The translations under genes were made by a program, and so were the position numbers. 64,000 bases of DNA from Streptomyces sp. Ag109_O5-1. Its GTDB lineage: Bacteria; Actinomycetota; Actinomycetes; Streptomycetales; Streptomycetaceae. Below are positions 25,548 through 33,116 of the stretch, one piece after another. The notes under the pieces are model-generated. The model was not told where the DNA came from. It searched no databases and worked only from the letters and a program-made list of their open reading frames with translations. The stretch is from contig NZ_RKQF01000001.1 in assembly GCF_003814875.1 (NCBI RefSeq), forward strand, positions 992,001 through 1,056,000. The letters run 5' to 3'. Position 1 is the first letter of the stretch, and each line of letters begins with the position of its first letter.

Positions 25548-25562
25548 GCCCCGGCCCCGGCC

Positions 25563-26264
25563 TCAGCTCGCGGTCTCGGGTGCGCGCACGTCGATGCGGG
25601 CACCCGGGCTGAACTTCTCCAGGAGTTCGGCAAGTTCGGCGCCCGCCGCCTCGGCCTCCGCGACCGGCATCGGGGCGAGGCTCTCCAGCAGGAAGACGGC
25701 CGAGGTCGTGTCCTCGGTGAGGCGGGTGCGGGGGCCCTGGCGCCAGTTCCAGCGCCGGCAGGTGACTCCGGCGTCGTCGCACCACACGATCTCGCCGGCA
25801 TCCGGGTGCTCGACGCTCTCCTCGCCGCCGGCCACGGTCACGAAGTCCTCCTCGCCCGTGGCCCGGACCAGGCGCATCCCGCCCTGGATGAGATCGAGGT
25901 CCTCGCCGCCGACCGGGATCAGGTGGGCGACGCTGATGGCGTTGTAGAGGTCCACGAGCAGGTTGATACGGGGCAGACCGCCGTCCGCGAGGGCCCGCTT
26001 GGCCAGCGCCTCGGCGGAGTTGCGCGTGCGGGACGGCTTGGAACCGAAGGCCGTGTAGGCGGCACGCCAGGCGGCCATGTGCGGGTCCTCGTGCGGGGCG
26101 CGCCCGTCGAGTCGTACGGCGAGACGACGCGCCGCGTCGTCGAGGAGCGCCGAACTCTCCTCGGTGCTGGGCCCGTTGACCAGTCCATGGGCCTCGATCG
26201 CGACATGCGTGAAGCCGGGGACGAGGGCGCGCACCTCGTCGGACACGGTGAGCGTGAGAGTCAT
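25563..26264 (-). CDS. B3/B4 (tRNA-editing-like) domain protein
   Basis: A 233-residue protein with the B3/B4 fold also found in the PheRS beta subunit editing domain. Recognisable parts are FTHVAIEAHGLVNG near the N-terminus, AWRAAYTAFGSKPSRTRNSAEAL in the middle and INLLVDLYNAISVAHLIPVGGEDLD. These match the stand-alone B3/4 proteins rather than full PheT. It is expected to bind or edit aminoacyl-tRNA or a similar substrate, but this is unproven. It follows the transglutaminase-like gene by 9 nt, so they form a two-gene operon. Confidence 0.8.
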   Translation of the reverse strand: MTLTLTVSDEVRALVPGFTHVAIEAHGLVNGPSTEESSALLDDAARRLAVRLDGRAPHEDPHMAAWRAAYTAFGSKPSRTRNSAEALAKRALADGGLPRINLLVDLYNAISVAHLIPVGGEDLDLIQGGMRLVRATGEEDFVTVAGGEESVEHPDAGEIVWCDDAGVTCRRWNWRQGPRTRLTEDTTSAVFLLESLAPMPVAEAEAAGAELAELLEKFSPGARIDVRAPETAS

Positions 26265-26273
26265 CTGTCTGCC

Positions 26274-26867
26274 TCAGAGTGCGGTGGGGAGCGTCTTCCA
26301 GAGGTACGGACGGTCGGGCGCCGCTTTCAACACGCCGAGCACGACCGGGTGAGGTTCAGCATACAGGACCGGGTAGTCCATCTCACTGGACTCCGGATCG
26401 GGAACGAAGGCCAGCCGCTCGCCGTCGAGGGAGAACCGGGCGTCGACGCCCGGCCTGTTGCCGCGCGGGTCCTGCCGGTGCCAGGCGCCGTTGAAACGGA
26501 CGGCGACCAGGCCGTGCACCGCGTGACCGTCGCCGTCGTCGTGCGTCAGCCGCTGGTAGCACAGGGCGGTGGGGATGTCCTCGGCGCGCAGCAGGGCGGC
26601 GAGGGCGTGAGCCTTGGCATAGCAGATGCCGGTGCGCCGCTCCAGCACGTCCGAGGCGCGCCAGGTGACGCGCAGGTCGCCGGAGTCCTGGGAGTGCGGG
26701 ATGACGTCCCGCACGAATTCATAGGCGGCCTGCGCATAGGCATACGAGTCGGCGGCCTCCGCGGCCAGCCGGGCGGCCGTCTCCCGGACCACGGGATGGT
26801 GATGGTCGATGGCCTCGTCGGCGGCCAAGTACGCGGACAGGTCGGCGGTGTTCTGGATCGGCTCCAT
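26274..26867 (-). CDS. Transglutaminase-like cysteine protease-fold protein
   Basis: A 197-residue transglutaminase/protease-like protein. The Cys of TGICYAKAHALAALLR, the His of HAVHGLVAV and the Asp of HRQDPRGN form the expected Cys-His-Asp triad. No signal peptide. ATG 26867 is chosen because a good promoter (TTGACT-N18-TATGCT) ends 8 nt upstream, which places transcription start at the start codon. A GTG at 26894 would lie inside that promoter. First gene of a pair with the B3/B4 gene. Substrate unknown; peptide or amide hydrolysis or cross-linking are possible. Confidence 0.82.
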   Translation of the reverse strand: MEPIQNTADLSAYLAADEAIDHHHPVVRETAARLAAEAADSYAYAQAAYEFVRDVIPHSQDSGDLRVTWRASDVLERRTGICYAKAHALAALLRAEDIPTALCYQRLTHDDGDGHAVHGLVAVRFNGAWHRQDPRGNRPGVDARFSLDGERLAFVPDPESSEMDYPVLYAEPHPVVLGVLKAAPDRPYLWKTLPTAL

Positions 26868-26875
26868 GTCCGCAG

Positions 26876-26905
26876 AGCATAGGAATGCGATCACCCGAGA
26901 GTCAA
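26876..26905 (-). promoter_or_regulatory. Promoter of the transglutaminase-B3/B4 pair
   Basis: TTGACT (26905-26900) and TATGCT (26881-26876) on the minus strand are separated by 18 nt. The -10 ends 8 nt before ATG 26867, so a leaderless transcript is predicted. Confidence 0.7.
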
Positions 26906-26945
26906 TGACTTTTCAGGAGACCGCATATCTATGCATCGAAGGAGG

Positions 26946-28016
26946 CTAGCGCGCCATCTCCTCCTTGAGCGCCGCCACGAACGCGTCCACGTCCTCCTCG
27001 GTCGTGTCGAAGGCGCACATCCAGCGCACGTCCCCGGCGGCCTCGTCCCAGAAGTAGAACCGGAACCGCTTCTGCAGGCGCAGGCTCACGTCGTGCGGGA
27101 GCCGGGCGAAGACGCCGTTGGCCTGCACCGGGTACAGGATCTCCACGCCGTGCACGGCACGGACGCCCTCGGCGAGTCGCTGGGCCATCTCGTTGGCGTG
27201 CCGGGCGTTGCGCAGCCACAGGTCCTTGGCCAGCAGGGCCTCCAGCTGCACCGAGACGAAGCGCATCTTGGAGGCGAGCTGCATGGACAGCTTGCGCAGG
27301 TGCTTCATGTGGCTGACGGCGTCCTGGTTGATCACCACGACCGCCTCGCCGAAGACGGCGCCGTTCTTGGTGCCGCCCAGGGAGAGGATGTCGACGCCGA
27401 CGGCGTTGGTGAAGGTGCGCATCGGCACGTCCAGGGAGGCCGCCGCGTTGGCTATCCGGGAGCCGTCCAGGTGCACCTTCATGCCGTGCGCATGGGCGTG
27501 CTCGCAGATCGCGCGGATCTCGTCCGGCGTGTAGAGGGTGCCGAGCTCGGTGCTCTGGGTGATGGACACCACCTGCGGCATCGCGCGGTGCTCGTCGTCC
27601 CAGCCGTACGCCTGCCGGTCGATCAGCTCCGGGGTGAGCTTGCCGTCCGGGGTGGGCACGGTGAGCAGCTTGAGGCCGCCCATGCGTTCGGGGGCACCGC
27701 CCTCGTCGACGTTGATGTGCGCGCTCTCGGCGCAGATCACCGCGCCCCAGCGGTCGGTGACCGCCTGGAGCGCGACGACGTTCGCCCCGGTGCCGTTGAA
27801 GACCGGGAAGGCCTCCGCGCTCGCCCCGAAGTGGCCGCGGATGATCCGCTGGAGGTTCTCGGTGTACTCGTCCTCGCCGTAGGCCACCTGGTGGCCGCCG
27901 TTGGCGAGGGCCAGGGCGGCGAGCACCTCGGGGTGGGCTCCGGCGTAGTTGTCACTGGCGAAACCGCGGACCTGCGGGTCGTGGTGGCGACGCGCGTCGG
28001 TCTTCGGGGGGTTCAC
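26946..28016 (-). CDS. Low-specificity L-threonine aldolase-like PLP enzyme
   Basis: A 356-residue fold-type I PLP enzyme of the threonine aldolase group. It has GFASDNYAGAHPEVL at the N-terminus, VFNGTGANVVAL in the cofactor phosphate region, HLDGSRIANAAASL with the Asp, and the cofactor Lys in LGGTKNGAV. Cleaves L-threonine or beta-hydroxy amino acids to glycine and an aldehyde in the family. Starts with GTG overlapping the SDR stop (GTGA). Third gene of the DUF6421-SDR unit, which suggests a dedicated, perhaps non-threonine, substrate. Confidence 0.87.
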   Translation of the reverse strand: MNPPKTDARRHHDPQVRGFASDNYAGAHPEVLAALALANGGHQVAYGEDEYTENLQRIIRGHFGASAEAFPVFNGTGANVVALQAVTDRWGAVICAESAHINVDEGGAPERMGGLKLLTVPTPDGKLTPELIDRQAYGWDDEHRAMPQVVSITQSTELGTLYTPDEIRAICEHAHAHGMKVHLDGSRIANAAASLDVPMRTFTNAVGVDILSLGGTKNGAVFGEAVVVINQDAVSHMKHLRKLSMQLASKMRFVSVQLEALLAKDLWLRNARHANEMAQRLAEGVRAVHGVEILYPVQANGVFARLPHDVSLRLQKRFRFYFWDEAAGDVRWMCAFDTTEEDVDAFVAALKEEMAR

Positions 28017-28762
28017 GGCTTCTCGGTCAGCCACAGACGGTTTCCGTTCACTTCGGTGGCGGGCTTGTGCCAGACGCCCTCGATGGCCTCGGCCAGGTCC
28101 TTGACGTCGGTGAAGCCCGCGAACTTCGCGTTGGGCCGCTCGGCGCGCATCGCGTCGTGGACCAACGCCTTGACCACCAGGATGGCAGCGGCGGAGGTCG
28201 GGCCCTCGGGGCCCCCGGCCTTGCGGAAGTAGTCGGCCAGGGCGAGCGTCCACGCCTCGGCGGCGGCCTTGCCCGCGGCGTACGCGGCGTTGCCTGCGGT
28301 GGGCTTGCTCGCGGCGGAGGCGCTGATCAGGACGTACCGGCCGCGCTCGCTGCGCTGCAGCGCCTCGTGGAAGGCGAGGGAGGTGTGCTGCACGGTCTTG
28401 ACCAGCAGCAGCTCCAGGAAGTCCCAGTCGTCCAGGCTGGTCTTGGTGAAGGTCTCGCTGCCACGCCAGCCGCCGACGAGGTGCACGAGACCGTCCACGC
28501 GGCCGAAGTCCTTCTCGACGTGCGTGGCCCAGTCCCGGGTGGACTGGAGGTCGAGCAGATCGACCGTGTCCCCGGTGACCGTCGCGCCGCCGGAGGCGTA
28601 GCGGGCCGCGTCCACCGCCTCCGACAGCCGCTGCGGATCGTTGTCCGCCCCGACGACGGTCGCGCCGGCCTCGGCCAGCCGCAGCAGCGTCGCACGCCCT
28701 GCGGGTCCGCCCGCGCCCGCCACTGCGATCACCGCACCGCTGAGAGCCCCGTTGCCCACCAT
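28013..28762 (-). CDS. Short-chain dehydrogenase/reductase
   Basis: A 249-residue SDR with a variant dinucleotide motif (AVAGAGGPAGRA instead of TGxxxGxG) and the catalytic Tyr-x-x-x-Lys in AAYAAGKAA preceded by a Ser cluster (LISASAAS). The NAG-equivalent motif is LVHLVGGWRG. It would oxidise or reduce an alcohol/carbonyl with NAD(P). AGAGGGG lies 7 nt before ATG 28762. Second gene of the DUF6421-SDR-aldolase operon; 38 nt separate it from DUF6421 and it overlaps the aldolase by 4 nt. Confidence 0.87.
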   Translation of the reverse strand: MVGNGALSGAVIAVAGAGGPAGRATLLRLAEAGATVVGADNDPQRLSEAVDAARYASGGATVTGDTVDLLDLQSTRDWATHVEKDFGRVDGLVHLVGGWRGSETFTKTSLDDWDFLELLLVKTVQHTSLAFHEALQRSERGRYVLISASAASKPTAGNAAYAAGKAAAEAWTLALADYFRKAGGPEGPTSAAAILVVKALVHDAMRAERPNAKFAGFTDVKDLAEAIEGVWHKPATEVNGNRLWLTEKP

Positions 28763-28800
28763 GTCGTTCCCCTCTTGAGCCGTGTTCCGATGCCGGTCGC

Positions 28801-30198
28801 TCACGCCGCGACCGGCTCGGCGCTGTCCGCAGTGATGCCCTTGGTCTCGGCGATCACGTTCTTCAGTTTCTTGGACAGGGCCTCGTAGAACATGCTCAGC
28901 GGAAACTCGTCCGGAAGCACGTCGTCCACGAGCCTGCGCGGCGGCAGGGTCAGGTCGAGGGCGTCGGGACCCTTGGCCCACTTGGAGCCGGGGTGCGGGG
29001 CGAGGTAGGTGGCGACCAGCTCGTACCCGGCGAACCAGTGGACGAGCTTCGGGCGGTCGATGCCGTCCTTGTAGAGCTTCTCGATCTCGGCGCACAGCTG
29101 GTTGGTGACCTGCGGGGCGCGCTCCCAGTCGATGGCGAGCTTGTTGTCGGTCCAGCGGACCACGTCGTGCTTGTGCAGGTAGGCGAAGAGCAGCTGGCCG
29201 CCGAGCCCGTCGTAGTTGCGGACGCGGTCGCCGGTGACCGGGAAGCGGAACATGCGGTCGAAGAGCACCGCGTACTGCACGTCACGGGCCTGCGGGACGC
29301 CGTCGGCCGCCAGCTTCACGGCCTCCTTGAAGGCGGTGAGGTCGCAGCGCAGCTCCTCCAGGCCGTACATCCAGAACGGCTGGCGCTGCTTGATCATGAA
29401 CGGGTCGAACGGCAGGTCGCCGTGGCTGTGGGTGCGGTCGTGGACCATGTCCCACAGCACGAAGGCCTCCTCGCAGCGCTTCTGGTCGTGGACCATCGCG
29501 GCGATGTCCTCGGGCAGGTTCAGGCCCAGTATGCCGACGGCCGCGTCGGTGACCCGGCGGAAGCGGGCGGCCTCGCGGTCGCAGAAGATACCGCCCCAGG
29601 AGAATCGTTCCGGCGCCTCGCGAACGGCGATGGTCTCCGGGAAGAGGACGGCGGAGTTGGTGTCGTACCCGGCCGTGAAGTCCTCGAACTTGATGCCGCA
29701 GAACAGCGGGTTGTCGTAGCGGGTGCGCTCCAGCTCGGCCAGCCACTCCGGCCAGACCATGCGCAGCACGACCGCCTCCAGGTTGCGGTCCGGGTTGCCG
29801 TTCTGGGTGTACATCGGGAAGACGACCAGGTGCTGGAGGCCGTCCGCGCGGCTCGCGGCGGGCTGGAAGGCCAGCAGCGAGTCGAGGAAGTCGGGCACCT
29901 GGAAGCCGGCGTCGGCCCAGCGCCGCAGGTCGGCGACGAGCGACCGGTGGTAGTCGGCATCGTGCGGGAGCAGTGGGGACAGCGTCTCGACGGCACCGAT
30001 CGCGGCGTCGACGGCACGCGCGGCGTCGGCGCGTGCGGGGGCGTCCGCGGCGTCGAAGTCGATCGACCCGTCCTTGGACTGCCATGGCCGGATCCGCTCC
30101 ACGGATTCCTTGAGCACGGGCCATGCCGGGTGCTCGACCACCCTGGTCACGGGAGGAACCTGCTCCTCCGAACCCACCTGCACAAGAATTTCCGTCAT
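28801..30198 (-). CDS. DUF6421 protein with gluzincin-like metal motif
   Basis: A 465-residue protein matching the DUF6421 family of Streptomyces; no experimental role is known to me. The central region holds HDRTHSH (253-259) followed, 24 residues after His257, by EELRCD (281-286). This pattern resembles the HExxH...EExxxAE zinc site of gluzincin peptidases, with Asp in place of the catalytic Glu, so hydrolase activity is uncertain but a metal site is plausible. No membrane segment. GGAGG lies 7 nt before ATG 30198. First gene of a three-gene unit with an SDR and a threonine aldolase; the shared substrate is unknown. Confidence 0.8.
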   Translation of the reverse strand: MTEILVQVGSEEQVPPVTRVVEHPAWPVLKESVERIRPWQSKDGSIDFDAADAPARADAARAVDAAIGAVETLSPLLPHDADYHRSLVADLRRWADAGFQVPDFLDSLLAFQPAASRADGLQHLVVFPMYTQNGNPDRNLEAVVLRMVWPEWLAELERTRYDNPLFCGIKFEDFTAGYDTNSAVLFPETIAVREAPERFSWGGIFCDREAARFRRVTDAAVGILGLNLPEDIAAMVHDQKRCEEAFVLWDMVHDRTHSHGDLPFDPFMIKQRQPFWMYGLEELRCDLTAFKEAVKLAADGVPQARDVQYAVLFDRMFRFPVTGDRVRNYDGLGGQLLFAYLHKHDVVRWTDNKLAIDWERAPQVTNQLCAEIEKLYKDGIDRPKLVHWFAGYELVATYLAPHPGSKWAKGPDALDLTLPPRRLVDDVLPDEFPLSMFYEALSKKLKNVIAETKGITADSAEPVAA

Positions 30199-30611
30199 GA
30201 CCCATCCTCCACGGGAGATACTTCCGTAAGGACACCGTATGCATACGAGGTTTCTCCCAGCAAGGGGGCCCTCAGGAAATTATCCTGCGGCATCCCGTCT
30301 TCACCGCGCTTTTTCCTGTTCGAAACCGTGAATGCGCTCACATCCACTGCGGCCGGTGACGGGGTGTCAGGTCCCGGGGACCGCACGGATCCGGCCGGTC
30401 AATGCACGGCGGGACGCGCCCACCCCCGGGTGACCGCCGACCGGGGCACGGGCCAGCCACCGCGCGCCCGGCACACCAATCCCCCCGTGTACGTACGGGT
30501 TCATCACGACGGACGGCCATTAGGCTGCGCCCAGCCGCGTGGACAGCGACGTCCGTCGCACGGTCCGCGCGCGTGCCCCCACCGCCGCCGTCGACGGAAG
30601 CGAGTTGAATC
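30199..30611. promoter_or_regulatory. 413-bp divergent promoter region of DUF6421 operon and GDPD
   Basis: A minus-strand -10-like GATAAT is at 30284-30279, within an inverted repeat CAGGA-N5-TCCTG (30273-30287). A perfect 12-bp palindrome CGTATGCATACG lies at 30236-30247, between that box and the DUF6421 start, so it could be an operator. A short open frame on the minus strand (ending at 30195) overlaps DUF6421 by ATGA but begins upstream of the -10 and has low third-position G+C. The GDPD-proximal part has no clear promoter. Confidence 0.5.
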
Positions 30612-31295
30612 TTGAACTTCCTTACCATCGGTCACCGCGGAGTCATGGGCGTCGAGCCCGAGAACACCCTCCGTTCCTTCGTCGCCGCCCAGCAGGCCGG
30701 CCTCGACCTGATCGAACTCGATCTGCACCTCAGCAAGGACGGCGCCCTGGTCGTCATGCACGACGCGGAGGTGGACCGCACGACCGACGGCACCGGCCCG
30801 ATCACCGAGAAGACCCTGGAGGAGCTGCGCACCCTGGACGCGGGCCGCGGTGAGCGGGTGCCGGTGTTCGAGGAAGTCCTGGACGCGGTGAAGACACCTC
30901 TCCAGGCCGAGATCAAGGACGTGGCGGCGGCCCGCGCGCTGGCCGAGGTGATGCAGCGCCGGGACCTGGTGTCCCGGGTGGAGGTGTCCTCGTTCCACGA
31001 CGAGGCCGTCGCCGAGATCGCCCGGCTGGTGCCGGGCGTGCGCACCGCGCTGATCGCCAGCCGGTACGGCCCGGACGTGGTCGAGCGGGCCCAGGAGGCG
31101 GGGGCGGCGACCCTCTGCCTCAACATCCGGCGGCTCACCCTGGAGGTCGTCGAGCAGGCCCGCAAGGCCGATCTGCGGGTCATCGCCTGGGTGGTGAACA
31201 CCCAGGACCAGCTGCGGCTGGTGCGCGCCCTGCAGCTGGACGGCGCGACGACCGACTACCCGGAGATCAAGCGCACCGCCCGCTTCACCGCGTGA
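30612..31295 (+). CDS. Glycerophosphodiester phosphodiesterase
   Basis: A 227-residue GDPD domain protein. It has the N-terminal IGHRGVMGVEPENT (catalytic His and Glu-Asn-Thr), then ELDLHLSKDGALVVMHDAEVDRTTDG with metal-binding Glu, Asp and the second His. It hydrolyses glycerophosphodiesters to glycerol-3-phosphate and an alcohol. No signal peptide, so cytosolic. The start is TTG 30612; GGAAG lies 11 nt upstream. Divergent from the DUF6421 operon and followed closely by a convergent GNAT gene. Confidence 0.9.
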   Translation: MNFLTIGHRGVMGVEPENTLRSFVAAQQAGLDLIELDLHLSKDGALVVMHDAEVDRTTDGTGPITEKTLEELRTLDAGRGERVPVFEEVLDAVKTPLQAEIKDVAAARALAEVMQRRDLVSRVEVSSFHDEAVAEIARLVPGVRTALIASRYGPDVVERAQEAGAATLCLNIRRLTLEVVEQARKADLRVIAWVVNTQDQLRLVRALQLDGATTDYPEIKRTARFTA

Positions 31296-31310
31296 CCGCA
31301 CGCGCGAACG

Positions 31311-31850
31311 TCACACCAGCGGCTTGACCAGCAGCTCGAACTGCAGGTCGGCCCGCTGCGGGATGCCGAAGCGCTCCTCGCCGTACGGGAACGGGGTCAT
31401 CCTTCCCGTACGGCGGTAGCCGCGCCGCTCGTACCAGGCGATCAGGTCGTCCCGCACCGAGATCACGGTCATGTGCATCTCGGTGGCGCCCCAGTCCTCC
31501 CGGGCCCGGCGCTCCGCCTCGGCGATGACGGCCTTGCCGAGGCCGGCGCCCTGCAGGACGGGGCTGACCGCGAACATGCCGAAGTAGGCGTGGGTGCCGC
31601 GGTGTTCGAGCTGGCAGCAGGCGACGACCCGGCCGTCCCGCTCGACGGTCAGCAGGGTGCCGTCCGGCGCCTTGATCACTTCGAGGACACCTTCCGGGTC
31701 GGTCCGCTGCCCCTCCAGGATGTCCGCCTCGGTGGTCCAGCCGACCCGGCTGGAGTCGCCCCGGTACGCCGACTCGACCAGCGCGACGAGCACGTCCACG
31801 TCGGCGTCGGTGGCGTCCCGGAAGGTCAGCGAGGCGGCGGCGTTCTCCAT
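31311..31850 (-). CDS. GNAT-family N-acetyltransferase
   Basis: A 179-residue GNAT. The acetyl-CoA loop is GAGLGKAVIAEAERRAR, followed by WYERRGYRRTGR. ATG 31850 is preferred because GGAG lies 9 nt upstream; a start at 31880 would add an unusual tail. Convergent with GDPD and divergent from the VOC gene. Acceptor unknown. Confidence 0.85.
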   Translation of the reverse strand: MENAAASLTFRDATDADVDVLVALVESAYRGDSSRVGWTTEADILEGQRTDPEGVLEVIKAPDGTLLTVERDGRVVACCQLEHRGTHAYFGMFAVSPVLQGAGLGKAVIAEAERRAREDWGATEMHMTVISVRDDLIAWYERRGYRRTGRMTPFPYGEERFGIPQRADLQFELLVKPLV

Positions 31851-31967
31851 GTGCGGGTTCTCCGATCTCGGGCACTGCATGAGCCGGGGACGAGCCTAAC
31901 GCCGCGTGGCGCCCTCCCGTTCCGGGTGCCGGGCACACCGGCCCGCCTGGCACTACGCTCCGGTTGC

Positions 31968-32360
31968 ATGGTGCACGTACTGAGCAGCCGGACCCTTCTC
32001 CACCCCACCGACCCCGAGCGCTCCCGCGCCTTCTACGGCGAACGGCTCGGCCTCGCCGTCTACCGCGAGTTCGGTACCGGTGCCGAGCGCGGGACGGTCT
32101 ACTTCCTCGGCGGCGGCTTCCTGGAGGTCTCCGGGCGCTCGGAGACCCCTGCCCCGCCGGCCGTCCAGCTCTGGCTGCAGGTCGCGGACGTCGCGGCGGC
32201 GCACGAGGAACTGCTGGCGAAGGGCGTCGAGATCGTGCGGGCGCCGGTGAAGGAGCCGTGGGGGCTGGTCGAGATGTGGATCGCCGATCCGGACGGGACC
32301 AGGATCGTCCTGGTGGAGGTGCCGGCCGACCATCCGATCCGGTACCGGCCGGGGATCTAG
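31968..32360 (+). CDS. VOC-superfamily (glyoxalase/dioxygenase-fold) protein
   Basis: A 130-residue VOC protein: HVLSSRTLLHPTDPERSRAFYGERLGL opens the first beta-alpha-beta-beta-beta repeat and VADVAAAHEELLAKGVE starts the second. Glu in EMWIADPDG and the N-terminal His are likely metal ligands. Family members act as isomerases, thiol transferases or resistance proteins. ATG 31968 follows TACGCT by 8 nt and no ribosome site is seen, so it is probably leaderless. Divergent from the GNAT gene. Confidence 0.82.
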   Translation: MVHVLSSRTLLHPTDPERSRAFYGERLGLAVYREFGTGAERGTVYFLGGGFLEVSGRSETPAPPAVQLWLQVADVAAAHEELLAKGVEIVRAPVKEPWGLVEMWIADPDGTRIVLVEVPADHPIRYRPGI

Positions 32361-32555
32361 CGCCGTCGGTTTCCCGGTGGCCGCGGTCAGTGGCGGGTCC
32401 GGTGTTCGGAGGAGAGATCCCTCGCGAGGAACGGTGCGTGCCGATGCGGATGCCGGGCGGATCGCGCATCGCCGTACCGGTCGGCCCGCCGGCTGCGGTG
32501 TTCGGTGGATCCGGGGCGGACGGCGAGAGCTGAGCGGACCCACCACATGGGGGCC

Positions 32556-33116
32556 TCAGGCCCGCAGCGCGCCCATCCTGCCCTCCAGCCGGCCCAGCAA
32601 CTCGGCGAGCAGACCGGCCAGTTCACCCTGGCCCTGCGGGGCCAGGACGGACAACACTGCCGTCTCGTAGGCGAGTTGCTCGGGCAGGATGCCGTCGACG
32701 AGGTCCCGACCCGCGTCGGTGAGGCGGAGGTGGGCGACGCGCCGGTCGCGGGCGTCGCCGCGGCGTTCGACCAGGCCCCGCTCGGTGAGCTGTTTGAGGC
32801 GCTTGGTGACGGCGGCGCCGGAGGAGAAGGTCTCCTTGGCGAGCTCGCTCGGGGTCAGCTCATGGCCGGTGCGGCGCAACGCGCCCAGCAGGTCGAACTC
32901 GGGGCGGCTGAGGCCGGCCCGGCGCAGCGGGGCGTCCTCGGCCTGCTGGAGCAGGGCGGCGCAGCGGTTGATCCGGCCGATGACCTCCATGGGCCCGGTG
33001 TCCAGGTCGGGATGGACGGTCCGCCACTGCCGGACGACGGCGGCGACCGTGTCGGCTCTCCCCGCGTCTTCCCCCGTTTCGCCGTCGGCCGCCGGTCGTC
33101 CGTTGGTCGCCGTCAT
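32556..33116 (-). CDS. MarR-family transcriptional regulator
   Basis: A 186-residue winged-helix regulator with the MarR core: AGLSRPEFDLLGALRR, LTPSELAKETFSSGAAVTKRLKQLTERGLVERRGDARDRRVAHLRLT. It is the second gene of an operon with a FUSC transporter and overlaps it by ATGA. An 18-bp dyad covering the operon promoter (34790-34807) is the obvious operator. A ligand such as a phenolic acid would release it; none is known. Confidence 0.88.
   Translation of the reverse strand: MTATNGRPAADGETGEDAGRADTVAAVVRQWRTVHPDLDTGPMEVIGRINRCAALLQQAEDAPLRRAGLSRPEFDLLGALRRTGHELTPSELAKETFSSGAAVTKRLKQLTERGLVERRGDARDRRVAHLRLTDAGRDLVDGILPEQLAYETAVLSVLAPQGQGELAGLLAELLGRLEGRMGALRA

Noticed and set aside
30195..30386. 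Short minus-strand frame overlapping DUF6421 by ATGA
   Set aside because: It begins upstream of the likely -10 box, and third-position G+C is low, so it is probably not translated.
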